Shown: in pieces, positions 41,867 to 50,085 of the stretch
How the letters are laid out: the number at the start of each line of letters is the position of its first letter
Numbering within the stretch: the stretch's first letter is position 1
Source: Streptomyces sp. NBC_01276
GTDB lineage: Bacteria > Actinomycetota > Actinomycetes > Streptomycetales > Streptomycetaceae
Length of the DNA stretch: 64,000 nucleotides
Direction: 5' to 3'
Assembly: GCF_041435355.1 (NCBI RefSeq)
Contig: NZ_CP108442.1
Coordinates: 1,178,001-1,242,000 of the forward strand
The notes under the pieces: model-generated
Told to the model about the DNA's origin: nothing
The model's database searches: none
Seen by the model: only the letters and a program-made list of their open reading frames with translations
Translations under genes and position numbers: made by a program

Positions 41867-42953
41867 GCACCTCCAGCCGGGCCACCCGCCCCTTCTCCCC
41901 CGCCGCCCAGCAGCCGCCGTCGGCCGTGCAGTCCACGGTGTCGTAGGACCCCGCGTCCAGGGTCCGCCAGGTGCGGCCCGCGTCCGTGGTGACGTCCGTG
42001 CCCGTCGGGCCCACCGCCAGCGCGGTCGAGCGGCCGTACGGGAACCAGGCCGCGCCCGAGCGGTAGGCGGGCGGCGGGGTGGCCGCCCGGCTCCAGCCCC
42101 GGCCCGCGTCGGCGGTGCGGGCGGCGGCCTGCGGCGAAGCCTGGCCGGCGCGGTAGTCGCCGCCGACCGCGAGGCCCGTCGTACGGTCGCGGAAGGCCAG
42201 GGCGAAGACCCCGCGGGCCGGGTCGCCGGCCGGGACGGTGGAGTCGGCGGCCCGCCAGGTCAGCCCCCGGTCCGGGGAATGCAGCACCCGGGCGACCGGG
42301 CCGCCGCCGGTGGCCAGCCAGACGTCGCGCGGCCCGGAGGCCACCAGGCACTGCCCGCTCGCCGCGAAGGCGGCCTCGCCCGGCAGGGCCGCCGGCATTC
42401 CCGTGTCCGGCAGCACCCGCCAGCTGCGGCCGCCGTCGTCCGTGGCCAGGATGCGGAACTTCCCGTCCACCGGGTCGCTCATCGCCAGTCCGTGCCGGGC
42501 GTCGAGGAAGGTGAGGCAGTCGTAGAAGGCCCGTGGATCGGGGTTGCGGAAGGTCTCGGTCCAGGTGGCGCCGCCGTCCTCGGTGCGCAGCACCCGCGAG
42601 GCCTCGCCCTCGCCGATGGACAGGGCGACCGCCCGCCGCGCGTCGAAGGCCTCGATGTCGCGCAGCTCCAGCCCCTCGGCGACCGCCCCCGGCGGTGACA
42701 CGTCCTGCCAGCTGCGGCCGCCGTCGCCGGTGCGCAGGACGGTCCCCTTGGTGCCGGCCACCCAGGCCGTGCTGCGGCTGACGGCCGCGAGCCCGCGGAA
42801 CCGGGCGTCCTTGCCGGTCGCCTTCAGTGCCCAGCCGGCGCCCCGTAATCCGGCACCGGGGCCGTCTCCCGCTCCGGTGTCCGCCTGCGCCGGCGCGACG
42901 GCCAGCCCCACCAGCAGGGCTGCCGCGCACATGCCAACTCCCAGAAGTCTCAT
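41847..42953 (-). CDS. Exported BNR/Asp-box repeat beta-propeller protein (Ycf48-like)
   Basis: A 368-aa protein with an N-terminal signal (MRLLGVGMCAAALLVGLAVA, cleavage near PAQA). It carries a series of Asp-box repeats of the form S/T-x-D-G-G-x-(S/T)-W: TGDGGRSWQD, TEDGGATWTE, TDDGGRSWRV and SPDRGLTWRA. It is most like the YCF48/photosystem II stability factor-type propellers, which in streptomycetes are often annotated only as oxidoreductases. Ligand and role are unknown. The start at ATG 42953 is supported by TAGCTT (42967-42962, minus strand) eight bases before it. Confidence 0.82.
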   Translation of the reverse strand: MRLLGVGMCAAALLVGLAVAPAQADTGAGDGPGAGLRGAGWALKATGKDARFRGLAAVSRSTAWVAGTKGTVLRTGDGGRSWQDVSPPGAVAEGLELRDIEAFDARRAVALSIGEGEASRVLRTEDGGATWTETFRNPDPRAFYDCLTFLDARHGLAMSDPVDGKFRILATDDGGRSWRVLPDTGMPAALPGEAAFAASGQCLVASGPRDVWLATGGGPVARVLHSPDRGLTWRAADSTVPAGDPARGVFALAFRDRTTGLAVGGDYRAGQASPQAAARTADAGRGWSRAATPPPAYRSGAAWFPYGRSTALAVGPTGTDVTTDAGRTWRTLDAGSYDTVDCTADGGCWAAGEKGRVARLEVLRTPGR

Positions 42954-43027
42954 GGCGCGGGAAGCTAACGCACCCCACATCCGCCGTCCAGGGTGCGTCG
43001 GGAGCCGCACGTTCCTACTGTGGGGCC

Positions 43028-43441
43028 ATGCCCTCCAAAGGACCGAAGGCCTACGAAGGCAAGAACGTCACCGTCACCTACGACTCCGGGCGGTGCCTGC
43101 ACGCGGCGGAGTGCGTCCGCGGCCTGCCCGAGGTGTTCGACACCGGGCGGCGCCCGTGGATCGATCCCGACGGGTCCGGGCCGGAGCGGGTCGCCGAGGT
43201 GATCCGGCGCTGCCCGTCGGGCGCGCTCCAGTACCTGCTGTCCGGGGGCCCGGCGGAGGAGGGGGACCGGCCGACCAGCGTCACGCGGTCCCCCGACGGC
43301 CAGTTGGTGCTGCGCGGGGAACTCAGCGTGACCACCCCGGACGGTCGTGCGCACCGGGAGACCCGGGTGGTCCTTTGCGCCTGTGGAGTGAGCGGTAACC
43401 AGCCTTATTGCGATCACTCCGGGGCTTGCGGCGCCGACTGA
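43028..43441 (+). CDS. Dual iron-sulfur protein: divergent 4Fe-4S mono-cluster plus CDGSH-like domain
   Basis: A 137-aa fusion of two small Fe-S domains. Residues ~14-72 match the YjdI/divergent mono-cluster 4Fe-4S domain (Cys23, Cys29, Cys62 in RRCPSGALQYL). Residues ~95-134 match a CDGSH domain (LCACGVSGNQPYCDHSGAC: Cys117, Cys119, Cys128). The canonical CDGSH histidine would be at position 132, which is Gly here; His130 or Cys134 may replace it. It is likely a cytoplasmic electron-transfer or cluster-transfer protein. TACTGT (43016-43021) six bases before ATG suggests a leaderless transcript. Confidence 0.85.
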   Translation: MPSKGPKAYEGKNVTVTYDSGRCLHAAECVRGLPEVFDTGRRPWIDPDGSGPERVAEVIRRCPSGALQYLLSGGPAEEGDRPTSVTRSPDGQLVLRGELSVTTPDGRAHRETRVVLCACGVSGNQPYCDHSGACGAD

Positions 43442-43620
43442 TCACCCTGCATCCAGGCTGTTCCCGCCCTCACTCTGTGCGATCACACAGGGGAGATCAG
43501 GCCAATCGGTGACACAGCTCACGTCATCCGCCGTGCACGGATTTGCCGATTCCGGCGTCTATCCGGTTGCCGGGTCCCACCCCACAGCCCGGCCGCAGAT
43601 CCGCTGCAAGGGAGTGAGCC

Positions 43621-44037
43621 TTGATCACTGTCATCGAGCAGGCCGTGCAGGCCCGTCTGGTCGCCACCGCGCCGAAGGTCGAGACCGTGCCCGTCACCCT
43701 CTGCTACGACCGCGCGGATCCCTTCGCCGTCCGCATGGCCTTCCCCGCCCCGGCCACGCTGGAGGGCGTCGAGGTCTCGTGGACCTTCGCCCGCGAGCTG
43801 CTGACCTCCGGCCTCCAGCACCCGGCCGGCTGCGGTGACGTGCGCGTGCGGCCGTACGACGGGGACCGGACGACGGTGGAGTTCCACGCGCCGGAGGGCG
43901 TCGCGATCGTGCTGATGCTGACGGCCGAACTCCAGCGGTTCCTGGAACGGGCCTCCGCCGTGGTGCCGCCGGGGCTGGAGCACATGTACCTCGACATGGA
44001 CCAGAGCCTGGACGAGCTGATGCGGGGCTCCTGCTGA
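43621..44037 (+). CDS. SsgA-family sporulation/cell-division protein (SALP)
   Basis: A 138-aa SsgA-like protein. The fold-defining segments are PVTLCYDRADPFAVRMAF, VSWTFARELLTSGL, GDVRVRPY and the C-terminal YLDMDQSLDEL. SALPs occur in sporulating actinobacteria and steer septum placement and cell-wall events with FtsZ or penicillin-binding proteins; which paralogue this is cannot be said. TTG 43621 is used as start because GGGAG lies six bases upstream and the family begins at this point. A strong hairpin follows the gene. Confidence 0.9.
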   Translation: MITVIEQAVQARLVATAPKVETVPVTLCYDRADPFAVRMAFPAPATLEGVEVSWTFARELLTSGLQHPAGCGDVRVRPYDGDRTTVEFHAPEGVAIVLMLTAELQRFLERASAVVPPGLEHMYLDMDQSLDELMRGSC

Positions 44038-44070
44038 TCCTCCCCCGTCCGTTCGAACCCGGGCCGTTGC

Positions 44071-44103
44071 CCGTGGACCGCGCCCGCCCGGCGCGGTCCA
44101 CGG
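44071..44103 (+). terminator. Terminator hairpin after the SsgA-like gene
   Basis: CCGTGGACCGCGCC (44071-44084) and its exact complement (44090-44103) form a 14-bp stem with loop CGCCC, 34 bases after the SsgA-like stop codon. Confidence 0.75.
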
Positions 44104-44176
44104 GGAGCGGCCCCAATTCGTTTGCGGACGCCCGCGGCCGTCCGTACCGTCGTGAACGCCCCATCCCCGCCGAAAC

Positions 44177-44293
44177 GGAGTAGGACGTTGCTCTTCTGAG
44201 GTCCGAGACACCGACCGCCACCACATCCCTGTGACCGACACGTCGGCTGTCTCCCCGCGTTGCACTCACCACTCACGCAACCTGGAGGCCTCC
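44177..44293 (+). promoter_or_regulatory. Possible leader region of the second ABC-F gene
   Basis: A four-codon frame TTG-CTC-TTC-TGA (44188-44199, product MLF) follows GGAG at a seven-base spacing. Farther on, GTTGC/GCAAC (about 44260-44282) could pair just before the ribosome site, which itself lies in the palindrome TGGAGGCCTCCA. Leader-peptide attenuation controls several ABC-F resistance genes, but nothing here proves it. Confidence 0.3.
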
Positions 44294-45934
44294 ATGAGTC
44301 ACCCCTCTGCCTTTCTCTCCTGCTCCGCCCTGTCCTTCGACTGGCCCGACGGAACCCCCGTCTTCGACGGGTTCCAGCTGGCCGTCGGCCCCGGCCGCAC
44401 CGGCCTGATCGGGCTCAACGGGTGTGGGAAGTCCACCCTGTTGAAGCTCGCCGCCGGCGAACTGACCCCGTCCGGTGGGCGGATCTCCGTCGCCGGGACC
44501 CTCGGCCACCTCCCTCAGGACGCCACCCTCGACACCGCCCTGCGCGTGGACGAGGCGCTCGGCATCCGCGCCACCCGCACCGCGCTGCACTCCATCGAGG
44601 CGGGCGAGGCCACCGAGGCGAACTTCGCCGCCGTGGGCGACGACTGGGACGTGGAGGAGCGCGCCCTGGCCACGCTCGACCAGCTCGGGCTCGCCCGGAT
44701 CGGCCTGGACCGCACCGTCGGCGAACTGTCGGGCGGCGAGTGCGTCCTGCTGCGGCTCGCGGCGCTGCTGCTCGCCCGTCCGGACGTGCTGCTGCTCGAC
44801 GAACCGACGAACAACCTGGACCTGAGGGCCCGGCAGCGCCTGTACGCGGCCGTCGAGTCCTGGTCCGGGGTGATGGTCCTGGTCAGCCACGACCGGGAGC
44901 TGCTGGAGCGGGTCGACCAGATCGCCGACCTGCACGACGGCGAAGTCCACTGGTACGGCGGCAACTTCAGCGCGTACGAGCGGATGCTCGCCACGGAACA
45001 GGAGGCGGCCGAGCGGACGGTCCGGGCCGCCGAGGCCGACGTACAGCGCCAGAAGCGCGAACTGTCCGACGCCCACCTCAAATTGGCGCGGCGCAAGCGG
45101 TACGGCCAGAAGATGTACGACACCAAGCGTGAGCCGAAGATCGTCATGGGTGCCCGCAAACGCGCCGCCCAGGAATCGGCCGGCAAGCACCGGATCCTGC
45201 ACACCGAGCGGCTGGCGGACGCCCGCGAGCGGCTGGACCAGGCGGCGGAAGCGGTCCGCGACGACGCCGAGATCCGCATCGAGCTCCCCGCCACCGAGGT
45301 GCCGCCGGGCCGTCGGGTCCTCACCCTGAGCGATCTGCGGCTCGCGCACGGGGCCTCGGTGCCGGGCGAGTGGGAGGTGCGCGGACCGGAGCGGATCGCC
45401 CTGGTCGGCGGCAACGGCTCGGGCAAGACCACCCTGCTGCGGACCGTCGCGGGGCTGCTGCCTCCGGTGTCCGGCGAGGCGGTCACGCACGTACCGGCGC
45501 GCTTCCTGCCGCAGCGGCTCGACGTGCTGGACGACGACCGCTCGGTCGTTCAGAACGTGGCGCGGTTCGCCCCGCAGGCCACGGACAACCAGATCCGGGC
45601 GCGGCTGGCGCACTTCCTGTTCCGGGGCGCCCGTGCGGACCGGGCGGCCGGCACCCTCTCGGGCGGCGAACGCTTCCGGGCGACGCTGGCGGCGCTGCTG
45701 CTGGCGGAGCCGGCTCCCAGGCTGCTGATGCTGGACGAACCGACGAACAACCTCGACCTGGCGAGCGTCCGGCAGCTCGCCGGCGCCCTGGAGGCGTACG
45801 AGGGCGCCCTGGTGGTGGCGAGCCACGACGTGCCGTTCCTGGAGTCCATCGGCATCACGCGATGGCTGCTGCTCGACGGCACGCTGCGCCCCACCAGCGC
45901 CGAGGAGGTCAGGGAGTCCCGATGGCCCGGGTGA
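44294..45934 (+). CDS. ABC-F family ATPase (second)
   Basis: A 546-aa twin-ABC protein without membrane segments. Walker A motifs are GLNGCGKST (40-48) and GGNGSGKTT, signatures are LSGGECVLLR and LSGGERFRA, and Walker B motifs are LLDEPTNNLDL in both halves (MLDEPTNNLDL in the second). A basic inter-domain linker (ARRKRYGQKMYDTKREPKI) fits the ribosome-probing P-site tRNA interaction motif of ABC-F factors. ATG 44294 follows GGAGG. It is distant from the first ABC-F protein at 8402. It may protect ribosomes from an antibiotic or assist translation. Confidence 0.9.
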   Translation: MSHPSAFLSCSALSFDWPDGTPVFDGFQLAVGPGRTGLIGLNGCGKSTLLKLAAGELTPSGGRISVAGTLGHLPQDATLDTALRVDEALGIRATRTALHSIEAGEATEANFAAVGDDWDVEERALATLDQLGLARIGLDRTVGELSGGECVLLRLAALLLARPDVLLLDEPTNNLDLRARQRLYAAVESWSGVMVLVSHDRELLERVDQIADLHDGEVHWYGGNFSAYERMLATEQEAAERTVRAAEADVQRQKRELSDAHLKLARRKRYGQKMYDTKREPKIVMGARKRAAQESAGKHRILHTERLADARERLDQAAEAVRDDAEIRIELPATEVPPGRRVLTLSDLRLAHGASVPGEWEVRGPERIALVGGNGSGKTTLLRTVAGLLPPVSGEAVTHVPARFLPQRLDVLDDDRSVVQNVARFAPQATDNQIRARLAHFLFRGARADRAAGTLSGGERFRATLAALLLAEPAPRLLMLDEPTNNLDLASVRQLAGALEAYEGALVVASHDVPFLESIGITRWLLLDGTLRPTSAEEVRESRWPG

Positions 45935-45972
45935 ACCCCGACCGGGCCGCCGAACCGACGGACGGACCACCG

Positions 45973-46060
45973 GGTCCCCGGCCCCCGGCCCCCGGTCCTC
46001 AGCCCCCGGGGCCGGGCTCTGCGACCCGGCGCCGGGGCCGGGGGCTGAGGCCCGGGGACC
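45973..46060 (+). terminator. Multi-segment hairpin after the ABC-F gene
   Basis: Three nested arm pairs: GGTCCCCGG (45973-45981) with CCGGGGACC (46052-46060), CCTCAGCCCCCGG (45997-46009) with its exact complement (46038-46050), and GCCGGG (46011-46016) with CCCGGC (46025-46030). The structure starts 38 bases after the stop codon. Confidence 0.65.
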
Positions 46061-46783
46061 ACGGGCTGCGGCCCGGAGCCTGCGGCCGGGGGCCGGGGTG
46101 AGACCCGGGGACCGGGGGCCGGAGGCCCGGAGGCACGGGGCCGGACCGCGCGGGGCCGGGGCCGGACCGCGCGGGGCCGGACCGCAGGGCGCTCGCGGAG
46201 CAGCCGCGTTGCGCGGCCGGGCCGGGAGCGCGCGGCGTCGGGCATTCCGTTCACGGTCGGCGGCTTCCCTGGAGCCGGTGATTCCCTCGCGTGAGCCGTC
46301 GCGGCGATCGGCCCGACGGCCCGTGCGGTCCGACGCCGCGCGATTCGCACATGAAGCCGTCGCGCCACCGCGGCCCGGCGGAGCGCCCGCGCCCGCCGGC
46401 CCTGCCCGCCGCCGACTCGCGCGACGCCGTCCGCGCCACCGCCCCGGGACCCCCGAACGCTCGTCCCGACCGACGCGTGGACGCGAAGGGCACGCGTACG
46501 ACCACCACCGCCGTGGGCCCCGCGCGGGCCGGCGCCCCGCTCGGCGGGAGCGCGGACCGTTTCCGCTCCGGCCGGGAGGGCAACGTCTCGGCCCACATCG
46601 GAACCACGGGCTCCGAGAACCGCGGCACCGGTCCGCCCGAAGTGCTCCGCGCGCCGCTCCCGACCGTCAAAGCGGAAGCCACCGACCACCTTCTGGCGTG
46701 AATCTCACCTTTCTGAAGCCCCGAAAGACCCTCGCAAACTGCGCAAATAACCGGACGTAACCGGACATATCGACGCGTGGGGC

Positions 46784-46812
46784 TTGGCTGGCCTTGATGT
46801 CGCGCTTAACCT
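46784..46812 (+). promoter_or_regulatory. Promoter of the acyl-ACP desaturase gene
   Basis: TTGGCT (46784-46789), a 17-base spacer and TAACCT (46807-46812) form a sigma-70-type promoter directly upstream of the operator dyads. Two 10-bp direct repeats TAACCGGAC (about 46748 and 46758) lie just before it and may bind an activator. Confidence 0.5.
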
Positions 46813-46839
46813 ACGACTCCGTAGGCTACGGAACCGTAG
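46810..46839. promoter_or_regulatory. Tandem operator dyads before the desaturase gene
   Basis: Two abutting perfect palindromes: CCTACG-ACTC-CGTAGG (46810-46825) and CTACGG-AA-CCGTAG (46826-46839). They overlap the -10 box and the transcription start and would block polymerase when occupied. Similar CTACGG-type sites suggest a TetR-family lipid regulator; its gene is not adjacent. Confidence 0.6.
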
Positions 46840-46867
46840 GTAATTCGCTTTGTCCCCAGGAGCACCC

Positions 46868-47839
46868 GTGACGATCACCTCTCCCCACCTCGGCAGCTCG
46901 GAGGCGTGGACCGACGCCAAGCTGCTGTACGCGCTGGAAGAGGTGGTCGAGAAGGAGCTCAACCGCCATCTGAAGGTCACCAAGGACTGGATGCCCCACG
47001 AGTACGTCCCGTGGAGCGACGGCCGGAACTTCCCCGGCTTCTTCGAGGACGGCGAGGCCTGGGACCCCCAGCAGTCCAAGGTCACCGACATCGGCAAGAT
47101 CGCGCTGGTCGTCAACCTGCTGACCGAGGACAACCTCCCCAGCTACCACCACGAGATCGCGAGCCTTTTCGGCCGCAACGGCGCGTGGGGCACCTGGGTG
47201 CACCGCTGGACCGCCGAGGAGGGCCGCCACGGCATCGTGATGCGCGACTACCTGCTGGCCTCGCGCGCCGTGGACCCGGACAAGCTGGAAGCGTTCCGGA
47301 TGCAGCACATGTCGGAGGGCTTCGAGTCCGACAACAGCCACTCGATGCTGCACTCGGTGGCCTACGTCGCCTTCCAGGAGCTCGCGACGCGCATCTCGCA
47401 CCGCAACACCGGCCACCAGTCCGGTGACCCGGTCTGCGACCGGATGCTGGCACGCATCGCGCAGGACGAGAACCTGCACATGATCTTCTACCGCAACCTG
47501 CTGGGCGCCGCCTTCGAGATCGCCCCGGACCTGACGATGCAGGCCGTGCGGGACGTGGTCGTGAACTTCCGGATGCCCGGACACGGCATGCCCGGCTTCG
47601 AGCGGATGGCCGCGCAGATGGCGATCGGCGGGGTCTACAACCTGCGGATCCACCACGACGACGTGCTGAGCCCCGTGATCCGCTTCCTCAAGATCATGGA
47701 CATCGACGGGCTCGGCCCCGAGGGCCAGAAGGCCCAGGAGGAGCTCGGGCTCTTCATGAACGGGCTGGACTCCGAGGCCCGCAAGTTCGACGAGCGCCTG
47801 GCCGCCCGCGCCGCGCGCCTGGCCGCCCGCAAGGGCTGA
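46868..47839 (+). CDS. Acyl-ACP desaturase (diiron)
   Basis: A 323-aa soluble diiron desaturase that introduces a double bond into acyl-ACP. The two Glu-x-x-His motifs are AEEGRHGIVMRDYL (Glu118, His121) and AQDENLHMIFYRN. The preceding LLTEDNLPSYHHE holds further iron ligands. GTG 46868 follows AGGAG six bases upstream. Expression is probably under tight repression through the two operator dyads overlapping its promoter, consistent with control of membrane unsaturation. The partner ferredoxin is not adjacent. Confidence 0.92.
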   Translation: MTITSPHLGSSEAWTDAKLLYALEEVVEKELNRHLKVTKDWMPHEYVPWSDGRNFPGFFEDGEAWDPQQSKVTDIGKIALVVNLLTEDNLPSYHHEIASLFGRNGAWGTWVHRWTAEEGRHGIVMRDYLLASRAVDPDKLEAFRMQHMSEGFESDNSHSMLHSVAYVAFQELATRISHRNTGHQSGDPVCDRMLARIAQDENLHMIFYRNLLGAAFEIAPDLTMQAVRDVVVNFRMPGHGMPGFERMAAQMAIGGVYNLRIHHDDVLSPVIRFLKIMDIDGLGPEGQKAQEELGLFMNGLDSEARKFDERLAARAARLAARKG

Positions 47840-47881
47840 CCGACACCGACGGCGGGCCCCTGAGGGGCCCCGGTCCGTACG

Positions 47882-47937
47882 CCCGTACGTGGTGAAGCCC
47901 CGGCAGGAGGACCTGCCGGGGCTTCACCACGTACGGG
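47882..47937. terminator. Perfect 26-bp-stem bidirectional terminator
   Basis: The 26-base arm starting CCCGTACGTGGTGAAGCCCC (47882-47907) and its exact complement (47912-47937) enclose an AGGA loop. It lies between the convergent desaturase and WhiB genes. A smaller hairpin, GGGCCCC-TGA-GGGGCCC (47854-47870), precedes it. Confidence 0.85.
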
Positions 47938-47956
47938 GCCGGACCGCGGGCGGCGC

Positions 47957-48199
47957 TCAGCGACGCGGGCGCAGGGCCTGCCGTTCCGTCTCCGAGAGGC
48001 CGCCCCAGACGCCGAACCGCTCGTCGTTGGCCAGGGCGTACTCCAGGCACGCCGCCCGCCCCTCACACGCCCCGCACAGCCGCTTCGCGTCCCGGAGCGA
48101 GGAACCGGGCTCCGGGAAGAAGAAGGCCGGGCCCGTCTGGGCGCACAGCGCGAGGTCGTACCAGGCGGGGGCGGTGGTGGCAGTGGTGTTCATCGACAT
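47957..48199 (-). CDS. WhiB-family Fe-S transcription regulator
   Basis: An 80-aa Wbl protein. Four cysteines (Cys19, Cys42, Cys45, Cys51; spacing C-x22-C-x2-C-x5-C) bind a 4Fe-4S cluster, and GVWGG (63-67) is the family turn before the basic C terminus (RQALRPRR). Wbl proteins contact sigma factors and control development or stress responses in actinobacteria; the specific paralogue is not assignable. The start at 48199 has AGGA about eight bases upstream; ATG 48193 is an alternative. Confidence 0.9.
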   Translation of the reverse strand: MSMNTTATTAPAWYDLALCAQTGPAFFFPEPGSSLRDAKRLCGACEGRAACLEYALANDERFGVWGGLSETERQALRPRR

Positions 48200-48245
48200 G
48201 CCGCCGATCCTGCTGCGCCCCGATGGACGTCCGATCAACAGCTCA

Positions 48246-48728
48246 TCAACAGCAGGTCAGCCACTGAGCGAGGGCGTCGAAGTCCGCGGGCGTGAGACCC
48301 GAACGGGGATCGACCCGGTGCAGCAGCGCGGGCGCCGGGTGACGGTCGGCGGCCCAGGCCCGGTCGGCGGCGGTGATCTCGTCGTCCACCCAGACGAAGG
48401 GGCGCCCCTGCGCGCGGGCGAGGAGCGGACGGGTCTTCCAGTGGAGGCCGCCGCGCCCCTCGTCCTCCGTGGGCTCCGGCCAGTCGACCACCGGCAGCCG
48501 CGGCAGCCCGATCCGCGGGGCGATGGTCTCGTTGGCCTCCTCGCCCCAGGTCGTGGCCCACACCAGCTCGCAGGGCAGCGCCAGCAGCCGGGCCCCGTGG
48601 CCCGGATCCAGCCGTCCCAGCAACGGATGACCGGCCGTGGCGGCCACGGGATGGCCCGTTCCCCCGAAGGGGATCAGGGGCCCGTCGACATCCAGGAAGA
48701 GCAGCGGCCGCGCATCGAAGGTCCTCAC
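48246..48728 (-). CDS. HAD-like hydrolase domain protein
   Basis: A 160-aa protein with an N-terminal HAD motif I (ARPLLFLDVDGPLIPFGG, DxDG) and a later acidic VWVDDEITAADRAWA that fits motif IV. The cap domain is minimal. Streptomycete relatives are usually annotated as HAD-domain secreted or hypothetical proteins; no substrate is known. GTG 48728 is chosen because TAGGCT (48741-48736, minus strand) ends seven bases before it, and the longer frame has no support. Confidence 0.75.
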   Translation of the reverse strand: MRTFDARPLLFLDVDGPLIPFGGTGHPVAATAGHPLLGRLDPGHGARLLALPCELVWATTWGEEANETIAPRIGLPRLPVVDWPEPTEDEGRGGLHWKTRPLLARAQGRPFVWVDDEITAADRAWAADRHPAPALLHRVDPRSGLTPADFDALAQWLTCC

Positions 48729-48819
48729 GGGCCCGAGCCTAGTGCGGCGACCGGAAGAAGCCACCGGGTTCCGGGTCTCGGGCGTGGTGCACCGCGGGAC
48801 GGAGCGGCCCGGTGTCCGG

Positions 48820-48945
48820 CTACGGGACGAGGACGAGCCGGCCGCGCAGCCCGCCCCGCTCCAGACGCCGGTGCGCGCGGACGGCCTCCGACAGGCGCAA
48901 CGTGCCGGCCACCCGAGGAACGGCCGTGACGGAAGGAGAAGGAGG
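48820..48945 (-). pseudogene. Remnant C terminus of a zinc-type quinone oxidoreductase
   Basis: On the minus strand the last ~35 codons before TAG (48822-48820) read VAGTLRLSEAVRAHRRLERG and then GLRGRLVLVP, the standard C terminus of MDR-family quinone oxidoreductases. Upstream the frame changes to unrelated sequence within about ten codons, and there is no Rossmann domain. It is a scar left between the HAD-like gene and ligD. Confidence 0.55.
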
Positions 48946-48990
48946 CACTTCGAAGTGCGTATCGCACCCCGACGTAAGCGGACCGGCGGC

Positions 48991-50010
48991 TCAGTCCTCG
49001 TGCTTCGCCCGGCTCGGCTGCACCCGCTTGGGCTCGCCCGGCATCTTGGGATGGTCCGGAGGATAGGGCAGGTCGCCCAGCCCGTGCTCGTGCTCGTCCC
49101 GCGCGGCGAGTTCCAGCACGGCCTCCAGGCCGAAGGCGTGCTCGTCCATGTCGGCGTGCAGGTCGCCCAGTTCGGCGAAGCGCGCCGGCATGGTCACGAT
49201 GTCGAAGTCGCGCGGTTCCGCGTCGTCCACCTCGTCCCAGCGCAGCGGCGCGGAGACCGGTGCGTGCGGGCGGGGGCGGACGGAGTACGCCGAGGCGATG
49301 GTCCGGTCGCGGGCGGTCTGGTTGTAGTCGACGAAGATGCGCTCGCCGCGCTCCTCCTTCCACCAGGCGGTGGTGACCTGTTCGGGCATCCGCCGTTCGA
49401 GCTCCCGCCCCAGGGCGATCGCGCACCGGCGTACCTCGGTGAAGGTCCAGCGCGGGGCGATGGGCACGAAGACGTGCAGCCCGCGCCCGCCCGAGGTCTT
49501 GGGCCAGCCGCGCAGACCCAGTTCGTCCAGCAGCGCCCGCAGTTCGTGGGCGGCGGCCACCGCGTGGTGGTAGTCGGTGCCCGGCTGCGGATCGAGGTCG
49601 ATGCGCAGTTCATCCGGTCGGTCGGTGTCCGCGCGGCGCACCGGCCAGGGGTGGAAGGTGAGGCAGCCCAGGTTGGCGGCCCACAGGACGGCGGCCGGCT
49701 CGGTCGGGCAGATCTCGTCGGCGGTGCGCCCGCTGGGGAAGGAGATGTGGGCGGTCGGGATCCAGTCGGGGAGGTTCTTCGGGGCGCGCTTCTGGAAGAA
49801 GGACTCGCCCTCCACCCCGTCCGGGTACCGCTCCAGGGTGGTGGGGCGGTCGCGCAGCGCGCGGGTGATCCCGTCCGCCACGGCCAGGTAGTACTCGGCG
49901 ACGTCCCTCTTGGTGAGGCCGCGCTCGGGGAAGTACACCTTGTCCGGACTGGACAGCCGTACCGCCCGCCCGCCGGCGTCGAGCTCGATCGCACCACCCG
50001 CAGCACCCAT
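48991..50010 (-). CDS. ligD: LigD-type NHEJ polymerase/primase domain protein
   Basis: A 339-aa stand-alone polymerase domain of the archaeo-eukaryotic primase type used in bacterial end joining. Key segments are SSPDKVYFPERGLTKRDVAE, TFHPWPVRRADTDRPDELR with the catalytic acids in IDLDP, and GGRGLHVFVPI. The ligase and nuclease domains are absent; a ligase is encoded divergently next door. TACCGT (50023-50018, minus strand) ends seven bases before ATG 50010, suggesting a leaderless message. No Ku gene is in the window. Confidence 0.9.
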   Translation of the reverse strand: MGAAGGAIELDAGGRAVRLSSPDKVYFPERGLTKRDVAEYYLAVADGITRALRDRPTTLERYPDGVEGESFFQKRAPKNLPDWIPTAHISFPSGRTADEICPTEPAAVLWAANLGCLTFHPWPVRRADTDRPDELRIDLDPQPGTDYHHAVAAAHELRALLDELGLRGWPKTSGGRGLHVFVPIAPRWTFTEVRRCAIALGRELERRMPEQVTTAWWKEERGERIFVDYNQTARDRTIASAYSVRPRPHAPVSAPLRWDEVDDAEPRDFDIVTMPARFAELGDLHADMDEHAFGLEAVLELAARDEHEHGLGDLPYPPDHPKMPGEPKRVQPSRAKHED

Positions 50011-50085
50011 GAGCGCCACGGTAGGCGGGCCCGGCCGGGCGCGCACACCGGGCGGGTCCGCACGTACGACCGCAGAATCGAGGAC

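Larger units (their letters stand above)
45935..46867. other. 933-bp region without a convincing gene
   Basis: Directly after the ABC-F gene come stacked inverted repeats (45973-46060) and a tandem repeat of GCCGGACCGCGCGGGG (46140, 46161, partial at 46176). Bases 46200-46700 contain open frames on both strands, for example 46291-46701 plus, but their composition is low-complexity Arg/Pro/Gly/Ala with no ribosome site or recognisable family. The final 120 bases hold the desaturase promoter and operators. I see no RNA gene here. Confidence 0.5.

Noticed and set aside
46291..46701. Possible gene in the GC-rich gap before the desaturase
   Set aside because: No ribosome site, no recognisable family, low-complexity product, and overlapping open frames on the other strand of equal quality.
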